DNA of 11,434 nt, from NCBI GenBank assembly GCA_009923965.1, contig RFSL01000020.1:1-11434 (forward strand). Direction: 5' to 3'. Shown piece after piece: positions 1-6,932 of this stretch. The DNA comes from Flavobacteriia bacterium (GTDB taxonomy: Bacteria > Bacteroidota > Bacteroidia > Flavobacteriales_D > Crocinitomicaceae). Each line of letters begins with the position of its first letter. Position 1 is the first letter of the stretch. The notes below the pieces were generated by a model. It was not told the DNA's origin. It ran no database searches and saw nothing but the letters and a program-made list of their open reading frames with translations. The position numbers and the translations under genes were made by a program.

Positions 1-2591
1 GAAATGAAGTTTTTGGAAGCGCGATATTTCAAGATATTACAGGCGATGGAATTAAAGATGTTTTTATCACTGGTCGCCAAGCACAATTACTAGCAATTAA
101 TGGCGCTAACGGCTCATTAATCTGGGATTATTTTCCATATAATGTTAATCCTGCAGATAGCGGTTTGTACAATTTTTATAACCCGCAATTTATTAATGAT
201 GTTAATAACGACTCTTTTCCAGATATTTTAGTTTGCAATGGCGGAGATCATTCAGCTCCAGATTGGCAGACAAATCGCCCGCCAGGATATTTAATGATTG
301 TGAATGGTCTTAATGGCACCTTAATTGCAAAAGCGGTAGTTCCTGATAGTGCTGAGACTTATTGTTCTCCAATTGTTGCAGACATTCAAAATAATGGAAC
401 ACAATGGATTCTTTATGGAACAGGTGGTGAAAATTTAGGAGGTTCTTTCTGGGCAAGTCAACTTAGCGACTTATTAAATAATACACTTACAAACTCTGTT
501 GAATTAGCAAGTGATCTTAGCAAAGGATTTATTGCTCCTGCATCAATTTGTAAAACACAAGATAATTCATATGACATATTTATTCAGGCGTTCGGAGGTA
601 AAGTTTCTAAAATTAAAGGAAGTGATTTTTCTACTTCTTGGAATTATCAACTTCAAGAAACAGAGTCTAGTGCAGCACCTACAATTGGAAGATTTTCAAG
701 TGATTTGAATCAAGATGTTTTTTTAGTACTATTTAAAGGTATTGCTCCTTCGTATTCAGATTTCTATCAAGTTATGCTAGATGGAGAAACAGGCCAAGTC
801 TTGTTTAAAGATAGTATTGGAAAATCAAATTATGCAGCTGCTGCTGCCTTAGACCTTGATAACAATGGACTTGATGAAGTTGTAATTTCAGTAAATTATT
901 TTGAAAATGGGCACTACAAAAATAAAATTCATGCGCTTGATTTTGCTAATGGACTGATTTCACAATTAGGAAATACTAGAGCTGGCGTAAATCTTGGTTC
1001 TACTCCTTATTTTGGAGATATTGATCAAGATAATAACATCGATCTAGTTTACAGCTATAAAAAAGACAGTTTAAACCCCGTTGGATGGAAAGGAATTTAT
1101 TTAAATCTTATAGAATTAAGCAGTAGTATCCCAAATGCTGGAATTGCCTGGGGTTCTTATTTAGGAACAAATAATAATGGAGAATATTATTTATCTAGCA
1201 CTGATTGTGGACCTGGAAGCGTAATTTCAAATGCTTCAATAATTCAGCCTAGTTGTAACGGTTTTGCAGATGGTTCAATTAATTTAACACTTGTAAATGG
1301 AGGCTTACCTCACACCTATTTATGGTCAACTGGTAGTACAAGTTCTTCACTTCAAAATCTTAGTGCAGGAAACTATTGGGTTCAAGTTACAAATTCATTG
1401 GATTGTTTTGAAATAAGGAACTTTACTCTAATTGATCCCTTCGTAATTAGCTTTGGAGGAATAATATCTCCAACCTGTCCCGAAGATGAAAATGGAGCTG
1501 CAATAGTAAGTTCATCTGGTTGTCAATGTATGTTTAGTACCTGTACATTTTTATGGGAAAATGGAATTACAACAAAACCTAATAATAACTTAGTAGAGGG
1601 CTGGAACTCAGTTATTATTACCCATGCAAATGGTTGCCTTGTGACAGATTCTGTATTTGTGCCTTTTTCTGCTCCTGTAATTGATTCTTCTTTTATAGGA
1701 AATGTTTTGTGTAACAATGGAGCAACAGGATACATACAAGTTTTTGATGGCCCAATAAGTACTTCCGTTATTTATAATTGGTCAAATGGCTTTTCAACTA
1801 ACACAATAACTGATTTAATTGCTGGAACCTATCAATTAATTGCAGAAGATACACGCATTTGCATAGACACGCTAGAATTTATAGTAAGCGAACCCGACGA
1901 ATTTTTGCTCAATTCACAAGGAACCGATGTTCTTTGCAACGGAGAATCAAATGGAAGTATTCTTGCCTCAGCTAGTGGAGGCACTGCTCCTTTTGTTATT
2001 TTTCTAAACAATCAAATAATTGACCCTGTAATTCTAAATCAACTTCCAACGGGCGACTTCGAAATTTATGGGGTTGATTCACATGGATGTATGAGTCCAA
2101 CAAGTCAAATTACATTAGATGAACCTTTAGGTCTAAGTAATACTTTTACTGTAACACTTGCAAGTGCCATAAATTCATTCGATGGCTCGATATTTTCGGC
2201 TGTTGAAGGTGGAACTCCACCCTATTCATTTATTTGGGAAGAACAACAAAGTACAGAATCTACTATCGTTTATCTTAATCCAGGATGGTACTCACTAACT
2301 ATTTTAGATTCAAATGACTGTGAATATTCTGATTCCGTTTATTTAGGATTATTAAATACCAATGAATTAGCTGAGTCAAACTTTTCAGTATATCCAAATC
2401 CAGCAACAAATGAAATTAACATTAATGGAATAAATGGTGAATCGGTTTCATTTTATGACCTAAACGGAAAGCTGCTTGCAAAACACAAATTTAACGCAAA
2501 TCAAAAAATTGATTTCTTAGCAAAAGGAATCTATTATATTGAGGTTAAAACAGCAGACAGGACTTATTATTCGAAATTCTTAAAGGAATAA
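1..2591 (+). CDS. Large T9SS-secreted surface protein with FG-GAP/VCBS-like and SprB-like repeats (3' part only)
   Basis: The reading frame is open from the first complete codon (nt 3) to TAA at 2589-2591, giving 862 visible residues. No start is visible, so the gene begins outside the window; a TTG at 165 is internal and the codons before it continue the same domain. Seen: four DxDxDG-like loops with hydrophobic flanks (visible residues about 11-19, 66-74, 284-292, 339-347), typical of FG-GAP/VCBS propeller blades that bind calcium. These are followed by five SprB-like repeats (about 410-780), and a C-terminal domain (793-862) opening with FSVYPNPATNE and ending in a KGIYYIEV strand and YYSKFLKE. 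That last domain is a type A T9SS sorting signal, which in this family directs export across the outer membrane and cell-surface attachment or release. Role inferred: a gliding/adhesion-type or extracellular repeat protein. No catalytic domain is visible in this part, but one could lie upstream. It converges with the next gene. Confidence 0.88.
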   Translation, partial: NEVFGSAIFQDITGDGIKDVFITGRQAQLLAINGANGSLIWDYFPYNVNPADSGLYNFYNPQFINDVNNDSFPDILVCNGGDHSAPDWQTNRPPGYLMIVNGLNGTLIAKAVVPDSAETYCSPIVADIQNNGTQWILYGTGGENLGGSFWASQLSDLLNNTLTNSVELASDLSKGFIAPASICKTQDNSYDIFIQAFGGKVSKIKGSDFSTSWNYQLQETESSAAPTIGRFSSDLNQDVFLVLFKGIAPSYSDFYQVMLDGETGQVLFKDSIGKSNYAAAAALDLDNNGLDEVVISVNYFENGHYKNKIHALDFANGLISQLGNTRAGVNLGSTPYFGDIDQDNNIDLVYSYKKDSLNPVGWKGIYLNLIELSSSIPNAGIAWGSYLGTNNNGEYYLSSTDCGPGSVISNASIIQPSCNGFADGSINLTLVNGGLPHTYLWSTGSTSSSLQNLSAGNYWVQVTNSLDCFEIRNFTLIDPFVISFGGIISPTCPEDENGAAIVSSSGCQCMFSTCTFLWENGITTKPNNNLVEGWNSVIITHANGCLVTDSVFVPFSAPVIDSSFIGNVLCNNGATGYIQVFDGPISTSVIYNWSNGFSTNTITDLIAGTYQLIAEDTRICIDTLEFIVSEPDEFLLNSQGTDVLCNGESNGSILASASGGTAPFVIFLNNQIIDPVILNQLPTGDFEIYGVDSHGCMSPTSQITLDEPLGLSNTFTVTLASAINSFDGSIFSAVEGGTPPYSFIWEEQQSTESTIVYLNPGWYSLTILDSNDCEYSDSVYLGLLNTNELAESNFSVYPNPATNEININGINGESVSFYDLNGKLLAKHKFNANQKIDFLAKGIYYIEVKTADRTYYSKFLKE
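1233..2351 (+). repeat. Five SprB-like protein repeats within the T9SS surface protein
   Basis: At protein level the segment repeats about every 70-77 residues. Each unit starts with a C-x(n)-N/D-G-x-I motif (CNGFADGSI, CPEDENGAAI, CNNGATGYI, CNGESNGSI, and INSFDGSI without the Cys). Units 1, 4 and 5 then have a GG-x-(L/T/A)-P or -APF turn, a hydrophobic W-containing strand is usually present, and there is an (A/P)G-x-(Y/W/F) turn. Each ends at a Cys (visible residues 468, 545, 620, 696, 773). This is the pattern of the SprB repeat family found in flavobacterial gliding adhesins. The DNA copies have diverged, so this is an old repeat and not a recent tandem duplication. The fourth unit lacks the tryptophan and the fifth lacks the opening cysteine. 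Confidence 0.75.
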
Positions 2592-2607
2592 TTTAGTTTA
2601 TTCCTTT
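2582..2607. terminator. Bidirectional hairpin spanning two convergent stop codons
   Basis: AAAGGAATAA (2582-2591) is followed by a 6-nt loop, TTTAGT, and the perfect reverse complement TTATTCCTTT (2598-2607). The TAA of the surface-protein gene is the last three bases of the left arm, and the TAA of the chalcone-isomerase-like gene (minus strand) is the first three bases of the right arm. The 10-bp stem sits exactly where two transcripts meet and can form on either strand. The stem has only two G-C pairs and no long U-tract follows it, so terminator function is an inference. Confidence 0.55.
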
Positions 2608-3170
2608 CCTAACATTCCTTCTTTTAAATTTGCATCTGCAGGAACATTACCAAGCCATATTGAAAAAAGGGCTTTTTTGAATTCTAATCCTTCAATTACA
2701 CATAACTGCGTTCCATTTTTCTCAACAGCAACTCCTTTATTTGTAAGGTATTCGAAATTAATTTTATCGCCTTTTTTAAATGCACCAGAAAAAGAATTTA
2801 TGAATTTGCTAATTTGCTCTTTTGTTGCTTTTCCATGGCTTGCATTTTTAAACCCTTCTTTAACAGATTCCACAAATTTTTCACGGGTAACACTGTTTGA
2901 AACTAATTTAAGTTGAATTACCATTGGTGCATCAGCATTTAAAATTTTCCCTGCATCTTTAGATTTTTGTTCTAAATATAATGCGCCAACATACAAATCA
3001 AAAAAGTACTTTTCCCGTAAGCCACCGCCATTTAAAACTAGATTATTAGCTCCTAGTTTTATTTCTGAATAAAAAGTAACACCATGTAAAACAGTTGTTT
3101 TATTTTGAGAGAAATTATAAAAGCTTAAAAAAATAAAAAGACTTGAGTATAAAAAATTAGTAGTTTTCAT
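2598..3170 (-). CDS. Secreted chalcone isomerase-like protein
   Basis: A 190-residue protein starting at ATG (3170). It has a short N-terminus (MKTTN), a hydrophobic stretch at about 6-20 and a likely signal peptidase site near FSQ-N (21-23), so it is probably periplasmic. The mature part fits the bacterial chalcone isomerase-like family (Chalcone_3 type): an LNGGGLREKYFFDLYVGALYL segment in two parts (46-56 and 57-66), a KKGD turn (132-135), and a C-terminal IWLG (171-174) followed by PAD and LKEGMLG (177-188). In this family the fold resembles chalcone isomerase and fatty-acid-binding proteins, but the bacterial members are not shown to make flavonoids; a small hydrophobic ligand is only an inference. 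It lies 50 nt downstream of the helicase gene on the same strand and could be co-transcribed with it. I see no perfect -7 box of its own; TAATTTTT about 30 nt upstream is one base off. Confidence 0.8.
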   Translation of the reverse strand: MKTTNFLYSSLFIFLSFYNFSQNKTTVLHGVTFYSEIKLGANNLVLNGGGLREKYFFDLYVGALYLEQKSKDAGKILNADAPMVIQLKLVSNSVTREKFVESVKEGFKNASHGKATKEQISKFINSFSGAFKKGDKINFEYLTNKGVAVEKNGTQLCVIEGLEFKKALFSIWLGNVPADANLKEGMLGKE

Positions 3171-3220
3171 AATTATTTTAGATTTAGTATTTAGTTAATT
3201 ATTTTTAAAAATTATAAAAA

Positions 3221-4438
3221 TTAAACATCCCAATCCTCAGAATTTTCATTTTCTGCTATTAATTTTTTCCAATTATAGTCGCTTAACTCAGTATCACTTA
3301 GGATTTCTTTGTAATCATCAGCTGTAATATTAAATCGTTGAACTTCTTCTCCAGTATATGACTCTATTGCATCTAACAACAAATTTTCATCTTTACTACA
3401 AAAGGAAAGCGCCTGCCCGCGTTTATTTCCTCGACCAGTTCGACCACAGCGGTGCACATAATTTTCGGGATTGTCTGGTAAATCATAATTCACTACATAA
3501 TCCATATCTGGAATATCAATTCCACGACAAGCGACATCAGTTGTAATTAAAACATTGTTCTCACCACTTCTAAAACGATCTAATATGGCAAAGCGATCAT
3601 TCTGCTCTATTCCGCCGTGAAGGGCTTCAGAATTTACTGTAACTCTAGCCATGGCTGCAACAATTCTTTCTACACGAACTTTCGTGCGAGCAAAAACAAT
3701 GAATTTTTTTTCGGGATATTCTTTCAATATATTTTCTAAGAAAAACCTTTTATCATCCATCTCAATGGAAGCTACTGCATGGTCAACATTCTTTGAAACT
3801 GGATTCTGCGGGGAAACATGAATACGAATAGCGTCTCTCACCACATCATAAGCCAAGGACTTTATTTTCTTGGAAATTGTTGCTGTAAAAAATAAGGTTT
3901 GACGATTTTTTGGAATTTTACGGATAAGATCCTGAATATCTTTGTTGAAACCTAAATCTAACATAAGGTCAGCTTCATCCAAAACAAAAATCTCTAATTT
4001 TGAGACATCAACAAATCCTTGAGATATTAAATCAAACATTCGTCCTGGTGTTGTAACTAGTACATCAACTCCTTCATTTAAAGTTTTTATTTGATTTTCT
4101 TGCTCCACGCCTCCATACAAACCTAAAACACGCAAATGTGTTTGTAAGGCAATTTCTGCAACAACTTTTGAAATCTGATTCGCTAACTCTCTCGTAGGGA
4201 CCAAAATAAGACCTCTAATTCCCGCATATTTCCCTCGTGGCTTTACTAAAAAATGATTGAGCATAGGAATGACAAATGCAGCTGTTTTTCCTGTACCAGT
4301 TTGCGCAACAGCCATTACATCTTCACCCTTTAAAATATGCTTAATTGCTCGAAATTGAATGTCGGTTGGGCGATTAAAGCCCATTACTTCTAGCTGTGCC
4401 TTAATCGATTGTGAAATTGGATAATCTTTGAATTTCAT
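3221..4438 (-). CDS. DEAD-box ATP-dependent RNA helicase, RhlE-like
   Basis: A 405-residue protein with every core motif of the DEAD-box family in order: the upstream aromatic at F3/Y6, Q motif GFNRPTDIQ (20-28), motif I AQTGTGKT (45-52), Ia PTRELA (81-86), GG (109-110), Ib TPGR (130-133), II DEAD (154-157), III TAT (185-187, more often SAT), IV VFART (248-252), V TDVACRGID (300-308), and VI HRCGRTGR (329-336). It should unwind short RNA duplexes in the cytoplasm using ATP, in ribosome assembly or mRNA decay. The protein stops soon after the second RecA-like domain with a short acidic tail (NENSEDWDV). The long basic C-terminal extension of many RhlE/DeaD proteins is missing, so RNA target specificity is not evident. 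The start is fixed by the family N-terminus. A perfect TAACTTTG box sits 4 nt before the ATG. The gene is divergent from the SPFH gene. Confidence 0.95.
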   Translation of the reverse strand: MKFKDYPISQSIKAQLEVMGFNRPTDIQFRAIKHILKGEDVMAVAQTGTGKTAAFVIPMLNHFLVKPRGKYAGIRGLILVPTRELANQISKVVAEIALQTHLRVLGLYGGVEQENQIKTLNEGVDVLVTTPGRMFDLISQGFVDVSKLEIFVLDEADLMLDLGFNKDIQDLIRKIPKNRQTLFFTATISKKIKSLAYDVVRDAIRIHVSPQNPVSKNVDHAVASIEMDDKRFFLENILKEYPEKKFIVFARTKVRVERIVAAMARVTVNSEALHGGIEQNDRFAILDRFRSGENNVLITTDVACRGIDIPDMDYVVNYDLPDNPENYVHRCGRTGRGNKRGQALSFCSKDENLLLDAIESYTGEEVQRFNITADDYKEILSDTELSDYNWKKLIAENENSEDWDV

Positions 4439-4442
4439 AGAG

Positions 4443-4450
4443 CAAAGTTA
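4443..4450 (-). promoter_or_regulatory. TAnnTTTG -7 promoter box for the DEAD-box helicase
   Basis: On the minus strand the sequence reads TAACTTTG-CTCT-ATG, a perfect match to the Bacteroidota -7 consensus TAnnTTTG. No TTG is seen at the expected distance of about 17-23 nt upstream. Only four bases separate the box from the start codon, so transcription would begin at or almost at the ATG. Confidence 0.5.
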
Positions 4451-4564
4451 AAAATTTAAAAGACTCTTTCAGAATAAAACAAAGCAAAGAAATAATTGAA
4501 AATAAAACCAAATATTATTTTCATGCCTTTAAAAATAAATCCTAACTTTATAAAAAAAATTCAA

Positions 4565-5491
4565 ATGAATAATGAACTTTTAATTACGCTCGGAGTTGTT
4601 GCTTTAATAATCTTTAGCTCCCTACTAACAGTAACACAAGGAACCATTGCTGTTGTTACCCTGTTTGGTAAATACCGCAGAGTATTGCAACCTGGCTTAC
4701 GTTTTAAAATCCCAATAATTGAACAAATTTACCGCAGGGTTTCCATTCAAAACCAAAGTATCGAAATGGAATTTCAAGCAGTAACAATTGACCAAGCAAA
4801 TGTTTATTTTAAAAGTATGTTGCTCTACAGCGTTTTAGACTCTGAAGAAGAGACCATCAAAAAAGTTGCCTTTAAATTTATCAGCAATAAAGATTTAATG
4901 CAGGCCTTGATCCGCACAATTGAAGGTTCAATTCGCGCCTATGTAGCAAGTCAAAAACAGTCTGAAATTCTTGGTCGCCGACATGAATTAGTAGACAGTG
5001 TGAAAAACCAAATAGACAACACCTTAGAAATGTGGGGTTACCATTTAATTGACTTGCAAATTAACGACATTACATTTGATCAAGCGATTATTGAGAGTAT
5101 GAGCAGAGTTGTTGCTTCAAACAATTTAAAAGCTGCTGCTGAAAATGAAGGTCAAGCGCTATTAATCACAAAAACAAAAGCTGCTGAAGCTGATGGAAAT
5201 GCTACAAAAATTGCTGCACTAGCTGAAAAAGAAGCGGCAATGCTTCGTGGACAAGGAGTTGCATTATTCCGTCAAGAAGTGGCTAAAGGTATGAGTGAAG
5301 CCGCAGATGAAATGAAAGCTGCAAATTTGGACACCAATGTTATTTTATTTTCAATGTGGACAGAAGCAATTAAGAACTTCGCAGAATATGGAACCGGAAA
5401 TACAATATTTCTCGATGGAAGTGCTGAAGGAATGCAAAGAACTATGAAGCAAATCCAAGCAATGATTTCAACAAAAGATAAAGAGGCCTAA
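4565..5491 (+). CDS. Membrane-anchored SPFH/Band 7 (stomatin/prohibitin-like) protein
   Basis: I place the start at ATG 4565 (308 residues). An in-frame TTG at 4496 and ATG at 4523 would only add a polar, lysine-rich lead that would bury the membrane anchor. Seen from this start: a single hydrophobic segment (about 5-23), then a Band 7 domain with the typical GKYRRVLQPGLRFKIP motif (about 35-50) running to about 185. A long Ala/Glu/Lys-rich helical region follows (about 185-255, e.g. KAAAENEGQALLITKTKAAE), predicted to form the coiled coil that lets SPFH proteins oligomerise. The family builds large ring or cage assemblies on membranes and organises or protects membrane proteins, often proteases; the partner here is unknown. 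No NfeD-type or FtsH-type gene is adjacent. TAACTTTA (4543-4550) is a one-mismatch -7 box. The stop overlaps the stop of the convergent gene by 4 bp. Confidence 0.9.
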   Translation: MNNELLITLGVVALIIFSSLLTVTQGTIAVVTLFGKYRRVLQPGLRFKIPIIEQIYRRVSIQNQSIEMEFQAVTIDQANVYFKSMLLYSVLDSEEETIKKVAFKFISNKDLMQALIRTIEGSIRAYVASQKQSEILGRRHELVDSVKNQIDNTLEMWGYHLIDLQINDITFDQAIIESMSRVVASNNLKAAAENEGQALLITKTKAAEADGNATKIAALAEKEAAMLRGQGVALFRQEVAKGMSEAADEMKAANLDTNVILFSMWTEAIKNFAEYGTGNTIFLDGSAEGMQRTMKQIQAMISTKDKEA

Positions 5492-5979
5492 ATTCTTGGA
5501 GAAGTAATCGCGAGAACAATACGCGCAACTGCAGGGCATATTAATGAATTTTCCGCTGTAATTTCTAGTACTTGAAACATGTTTTTTCTATCTGTGTGTG
5601 GGTATTCTCTGCATGCTAGTGGCCGAACATCATAAATAGAACAACTGTTATCATTATCTAAAAAAGAGCACGGAGAACTTTTTAAAACATAATCTTGTTC
5701 CTCGTCCATTCTTAAATAATCGGAGATAAACTTTCCTTCCTTAATACGAAGATGCTTAGAAATACGACGAATATCGGCATCTCTAAAAATTGGACTGGTT
5801 GTTTTACAACAATTTGCACAACTTAAGCAATCCATCTTTTTAAATTCAGCTTCATGTGCCTTGTGAAACTTCTGATCTAAATCATTCGGTTTTGCCTGTT
5901 TCATTTTACGAAAAACCTTTTTCGTGGTGTGAATTGCCAATTTTGCACTATCCAAAGAGGATTGGTCGTTTTCTTTCAT
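5488..5979 (-). CDS. YkgJ-family cysteine-cluster protein (putative zinc/iron-binding)
   Basis: A 163-residue protein with the hallmark CxxCxxCC cluster (C51, C54, C57, C58 in CLSCANCC). A second half carries C104, C113 in CSIYDVRPLACREYP, C123 and a last C148. The YxxRPxxCRxYP signature (116-126) is diagnostic of the CxxCxxCC/YkgJ family, thought to bind zinc or an iron-sulfur cluster; no reaction is established. The N-terminal 50 residues are charged and probably helical, with no signal peptide, so the protein is cytoplasmic. It starts at ATG 5979, 13 nt after a perfect TAATTTTG box. TAG stop at 5488-5490 shares bases with the TAA stop of the SPFH gene, leaving no room for a separate terminator. 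All eight expected cysteines appear present, so I read it as intact. Confidence 0.88.
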   Translation of the reverse strand: MKENDQSSLDSAKLAIHTTKKVFRKMKQAKPNDLDQKFHKAHEAEFKKMDCLSCANCCKTTSPIFRDADIRRISKHLRIKEGKFISDYLRMDEEQDYVLKSSPCSFLDNDNSCSIYDVRPLACREYPHTDRKNMFQVLEITAENSLICPAVARIVLAITSPRI

Positions 5980-5992
5980 AATCTTATTGCAG

Positions 5993-6000
5993 CAAAATTA
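5993..6000 (-). promoter_or_regulatory. TAnnTTTG -7 promoter box for the YkgJ-like gene
   Basis: On the minus strand TAATTTTG lies 13 nt upstream of ATG 5979 and matches TAnnTTTG exactly. TTGTTG lies upstream, but spacing to the box is shorter (11-14 nt) than the usual 17-23, so the -33 element is uncertain. The box is 24 bp from the opposing box for the TPR gene. Confidence 0.5.
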
Positions 6001-6024
6001 CAAAGCCTATTCAACAAGTCTCGT

Positions 6025-6032
6025 TATATTTG
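6025..6032 (+). promoter_or_regulatory. TAnnTTTG -7 promoter box for the TPR operon
   Basis: TATATTTG is an exact match to the Bacteroidota -7 consensus and ends 17 nt before ATG 6050. It lies inside the longer reading frame that could start at TTG 5987, so transcription from here would exclude that TTG and supports ATG 6050. No TTG is found at the standard -33 spacing. Confidence 0.5.
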
Positions 6033-6049
6033 TAGAAAATTTATTTTCC

Positions 6050-6643
6050 ATGCAGAAATTTTTAAATACGGAACACGAGAAGGCATATAATTTAATGCTG
6101 GAGAAGGATTATCAACAAGCATTAAAAATCTTTGATGATTTAATTTACCTCTTTCCAAATGAAGCTAATTTATTAAGTGATCGTGGAGTAATTTTTATAC
6201 ATCTTAATAAAAAGGAAGAAGCCCTGAAAGATTTTGATCAAGCAGTTTTTTTAGAGAATTCTTATGGTTATCGCTATGCTTCTAGAGCTTACGCTAGAGA
6301 TTTTTTCGGTGATACAGAAGCTGCAATCTTCGATTACGAAAAAGCGATTAAACTCGATCCAGAAGATGCAGTTTCATACAATAATATGGGTCTTCTTCAA
6401 GAAAAATTAGGGTATAAGCAAAAGGCACAAAAAAACTTTGAGCTTGCTGATGAAATTTCTAAAACCCAAGAAGAAATATTAATTCCGCAACAACCAGATT
6501 TAGAAAATGAAGTACCAAAAGTTCAAGAAGAATCAAGCATAAAAAATAAATCTTTTTTTAGTGAATTTTTAAAAGTGTTTAAATCGAAGAAGCAATTCAA
6601 GGAATTTATTGGTTTCATTAAAAAAGGTGGTAAATTGAAATGA
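6050..6643 (+). CDS. TPR-repeat protein
   Basis: From ATG 6050 the protein has 197 residues. Tetratricopeptide repeats cover about residues 6-136. The best are 41-74 (LLSDRGVIFIHLNKKEEALK, then DFDQAVFLE) and 75-108 (DFFGDTEAAIFDYEKAIKLDP), with flanking repeats at 7-40 and 109-136. An acidic, Glu/Gln/Pro-rich linker (about 138-162) leads to a strongly basic tail with phenylalanines (167-197, e.g. SFFSEFLKVFKSKKQF), which could be amphipathic. There is no signal peptide, so a cytoplasmic or membrane-peripheral scaffold is likely; TPRs bind partner proteins, and the partner is not evident. The ORF is open back to TTG 5987, but those 21 residues precede the TPRs and overlap the -7 box, so I reject that start. 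The TGA stop overlaps the next ATG (ATGA), implying translational coupling with the 81-residue gene. Confidence 0.85.
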   Translation: MQKFLNTEHEKAYNLMLEKDYQQALKIFDDLIYLFPNEANLLSDRGVIFIHLNKKEEALKDFDQAVFLENSYGYRYASRAYARDFFGDTEAAIFDYEKAIKLDPEDAVSYNNMGLLQEKLGYKQKAQKNFELADEISKTQEEILIPQQPDLENEVPKVQEESSIKNKSFFSEFLKVFKSKKQFKEFIGFIKKGGKLK

Positions 6644-6885
6644 ATCAAACTATATTTCCATGCTATAGAAAATTAAGAAATGACAAATCGTTTTATAAAA
6701 TTTCAGGCGAACGAACTTTTACTGAAATTCAATGTGTCGGAAATCAATGCTTTAAAATTGAAATTATTGCCAGTAAATACCCAGAAATCATTCTGATACA
6801 AGATATGCTAAATAAAAGAGAAATCTACGAAATTAGTACTGAAGAGGAATTCAACACTATTGAAGATAAACTCGCCGATAAATAA
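6640..6885 (+). CDS. Small conserved-looking protein of unknown function, coupled to the TPR gene
   Basis: An 81-residue protein whose ATG (6640-6642) overlaps the upstream TGA in an ATGA arrangement. I do not recognise a family. Seen: three cysteines (C8, C32, C37), the last two in a CVGNQC loop; a basic first third (YRKLRNDKSFYK), then alternating beta-like segments (TFTEIQCV, CFKIEIIA) and an acidic C-terminal half (EISTEEEFNTIEDKLADK). No signal peptide or membrane segment. The pattern suggests a small soluble alpha/beta protein, perhaps acting with the TPR protein, but nothing in the sequence names an activity. Support for it being real is the stop-start overlap and the intact frame, which ends 47 bp before icmF. 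Confidence 0.7.
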   Translation: MNQTIFPCYRKLRNDKSFYKISGERTFTEIQCVGNQCFKIEIIASKYPEIILIQDMLNKREIYEISTEEEFNTIEDKLADK

Positions 6886-6932
6886 TGCTTTTTTCGTAAT
6901 TTTAACGCATTCTGAAAAAGAGATCTAAAAAG

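Noticed and set aside
165..167. TTG at 165 as the start of the surface protein
   Set aside because: The frame is open upstream to the window edge and encodes an intact calcium-loop motif there, so the gene is truncated by the window.
4448..4460. Inverted repeat TTAAA/TTTAA in the divergent helicase/SPFH region
   Set aside because: Low-complexity A/T run, 5 bp only; not distinguishable from chance.
4496..4564. TTG start at 4496 (or ATG at 4523) for the SPFH protein
   Set aside because: The extra residues are polar and lysine-rich and precede the membrane anchor; ATG 4565 gives the usual short N-terminus before the transmembrane segment.
5987..6049. TTG start at 5987 for the TPR protein
   Set aside because: A perfect -7 box lies at 6025-6032 inside this stretch, and the added residues do not belong to the TPR domain; ATG 6050 is preferred.
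6884..6910. Possible terminator between the 81-aa gene and icmF (AATGC ... GCATT)
   Set aside because: Only a 5-bp stem with a loop of about 17 nt; too weak in AT-rich sequence.
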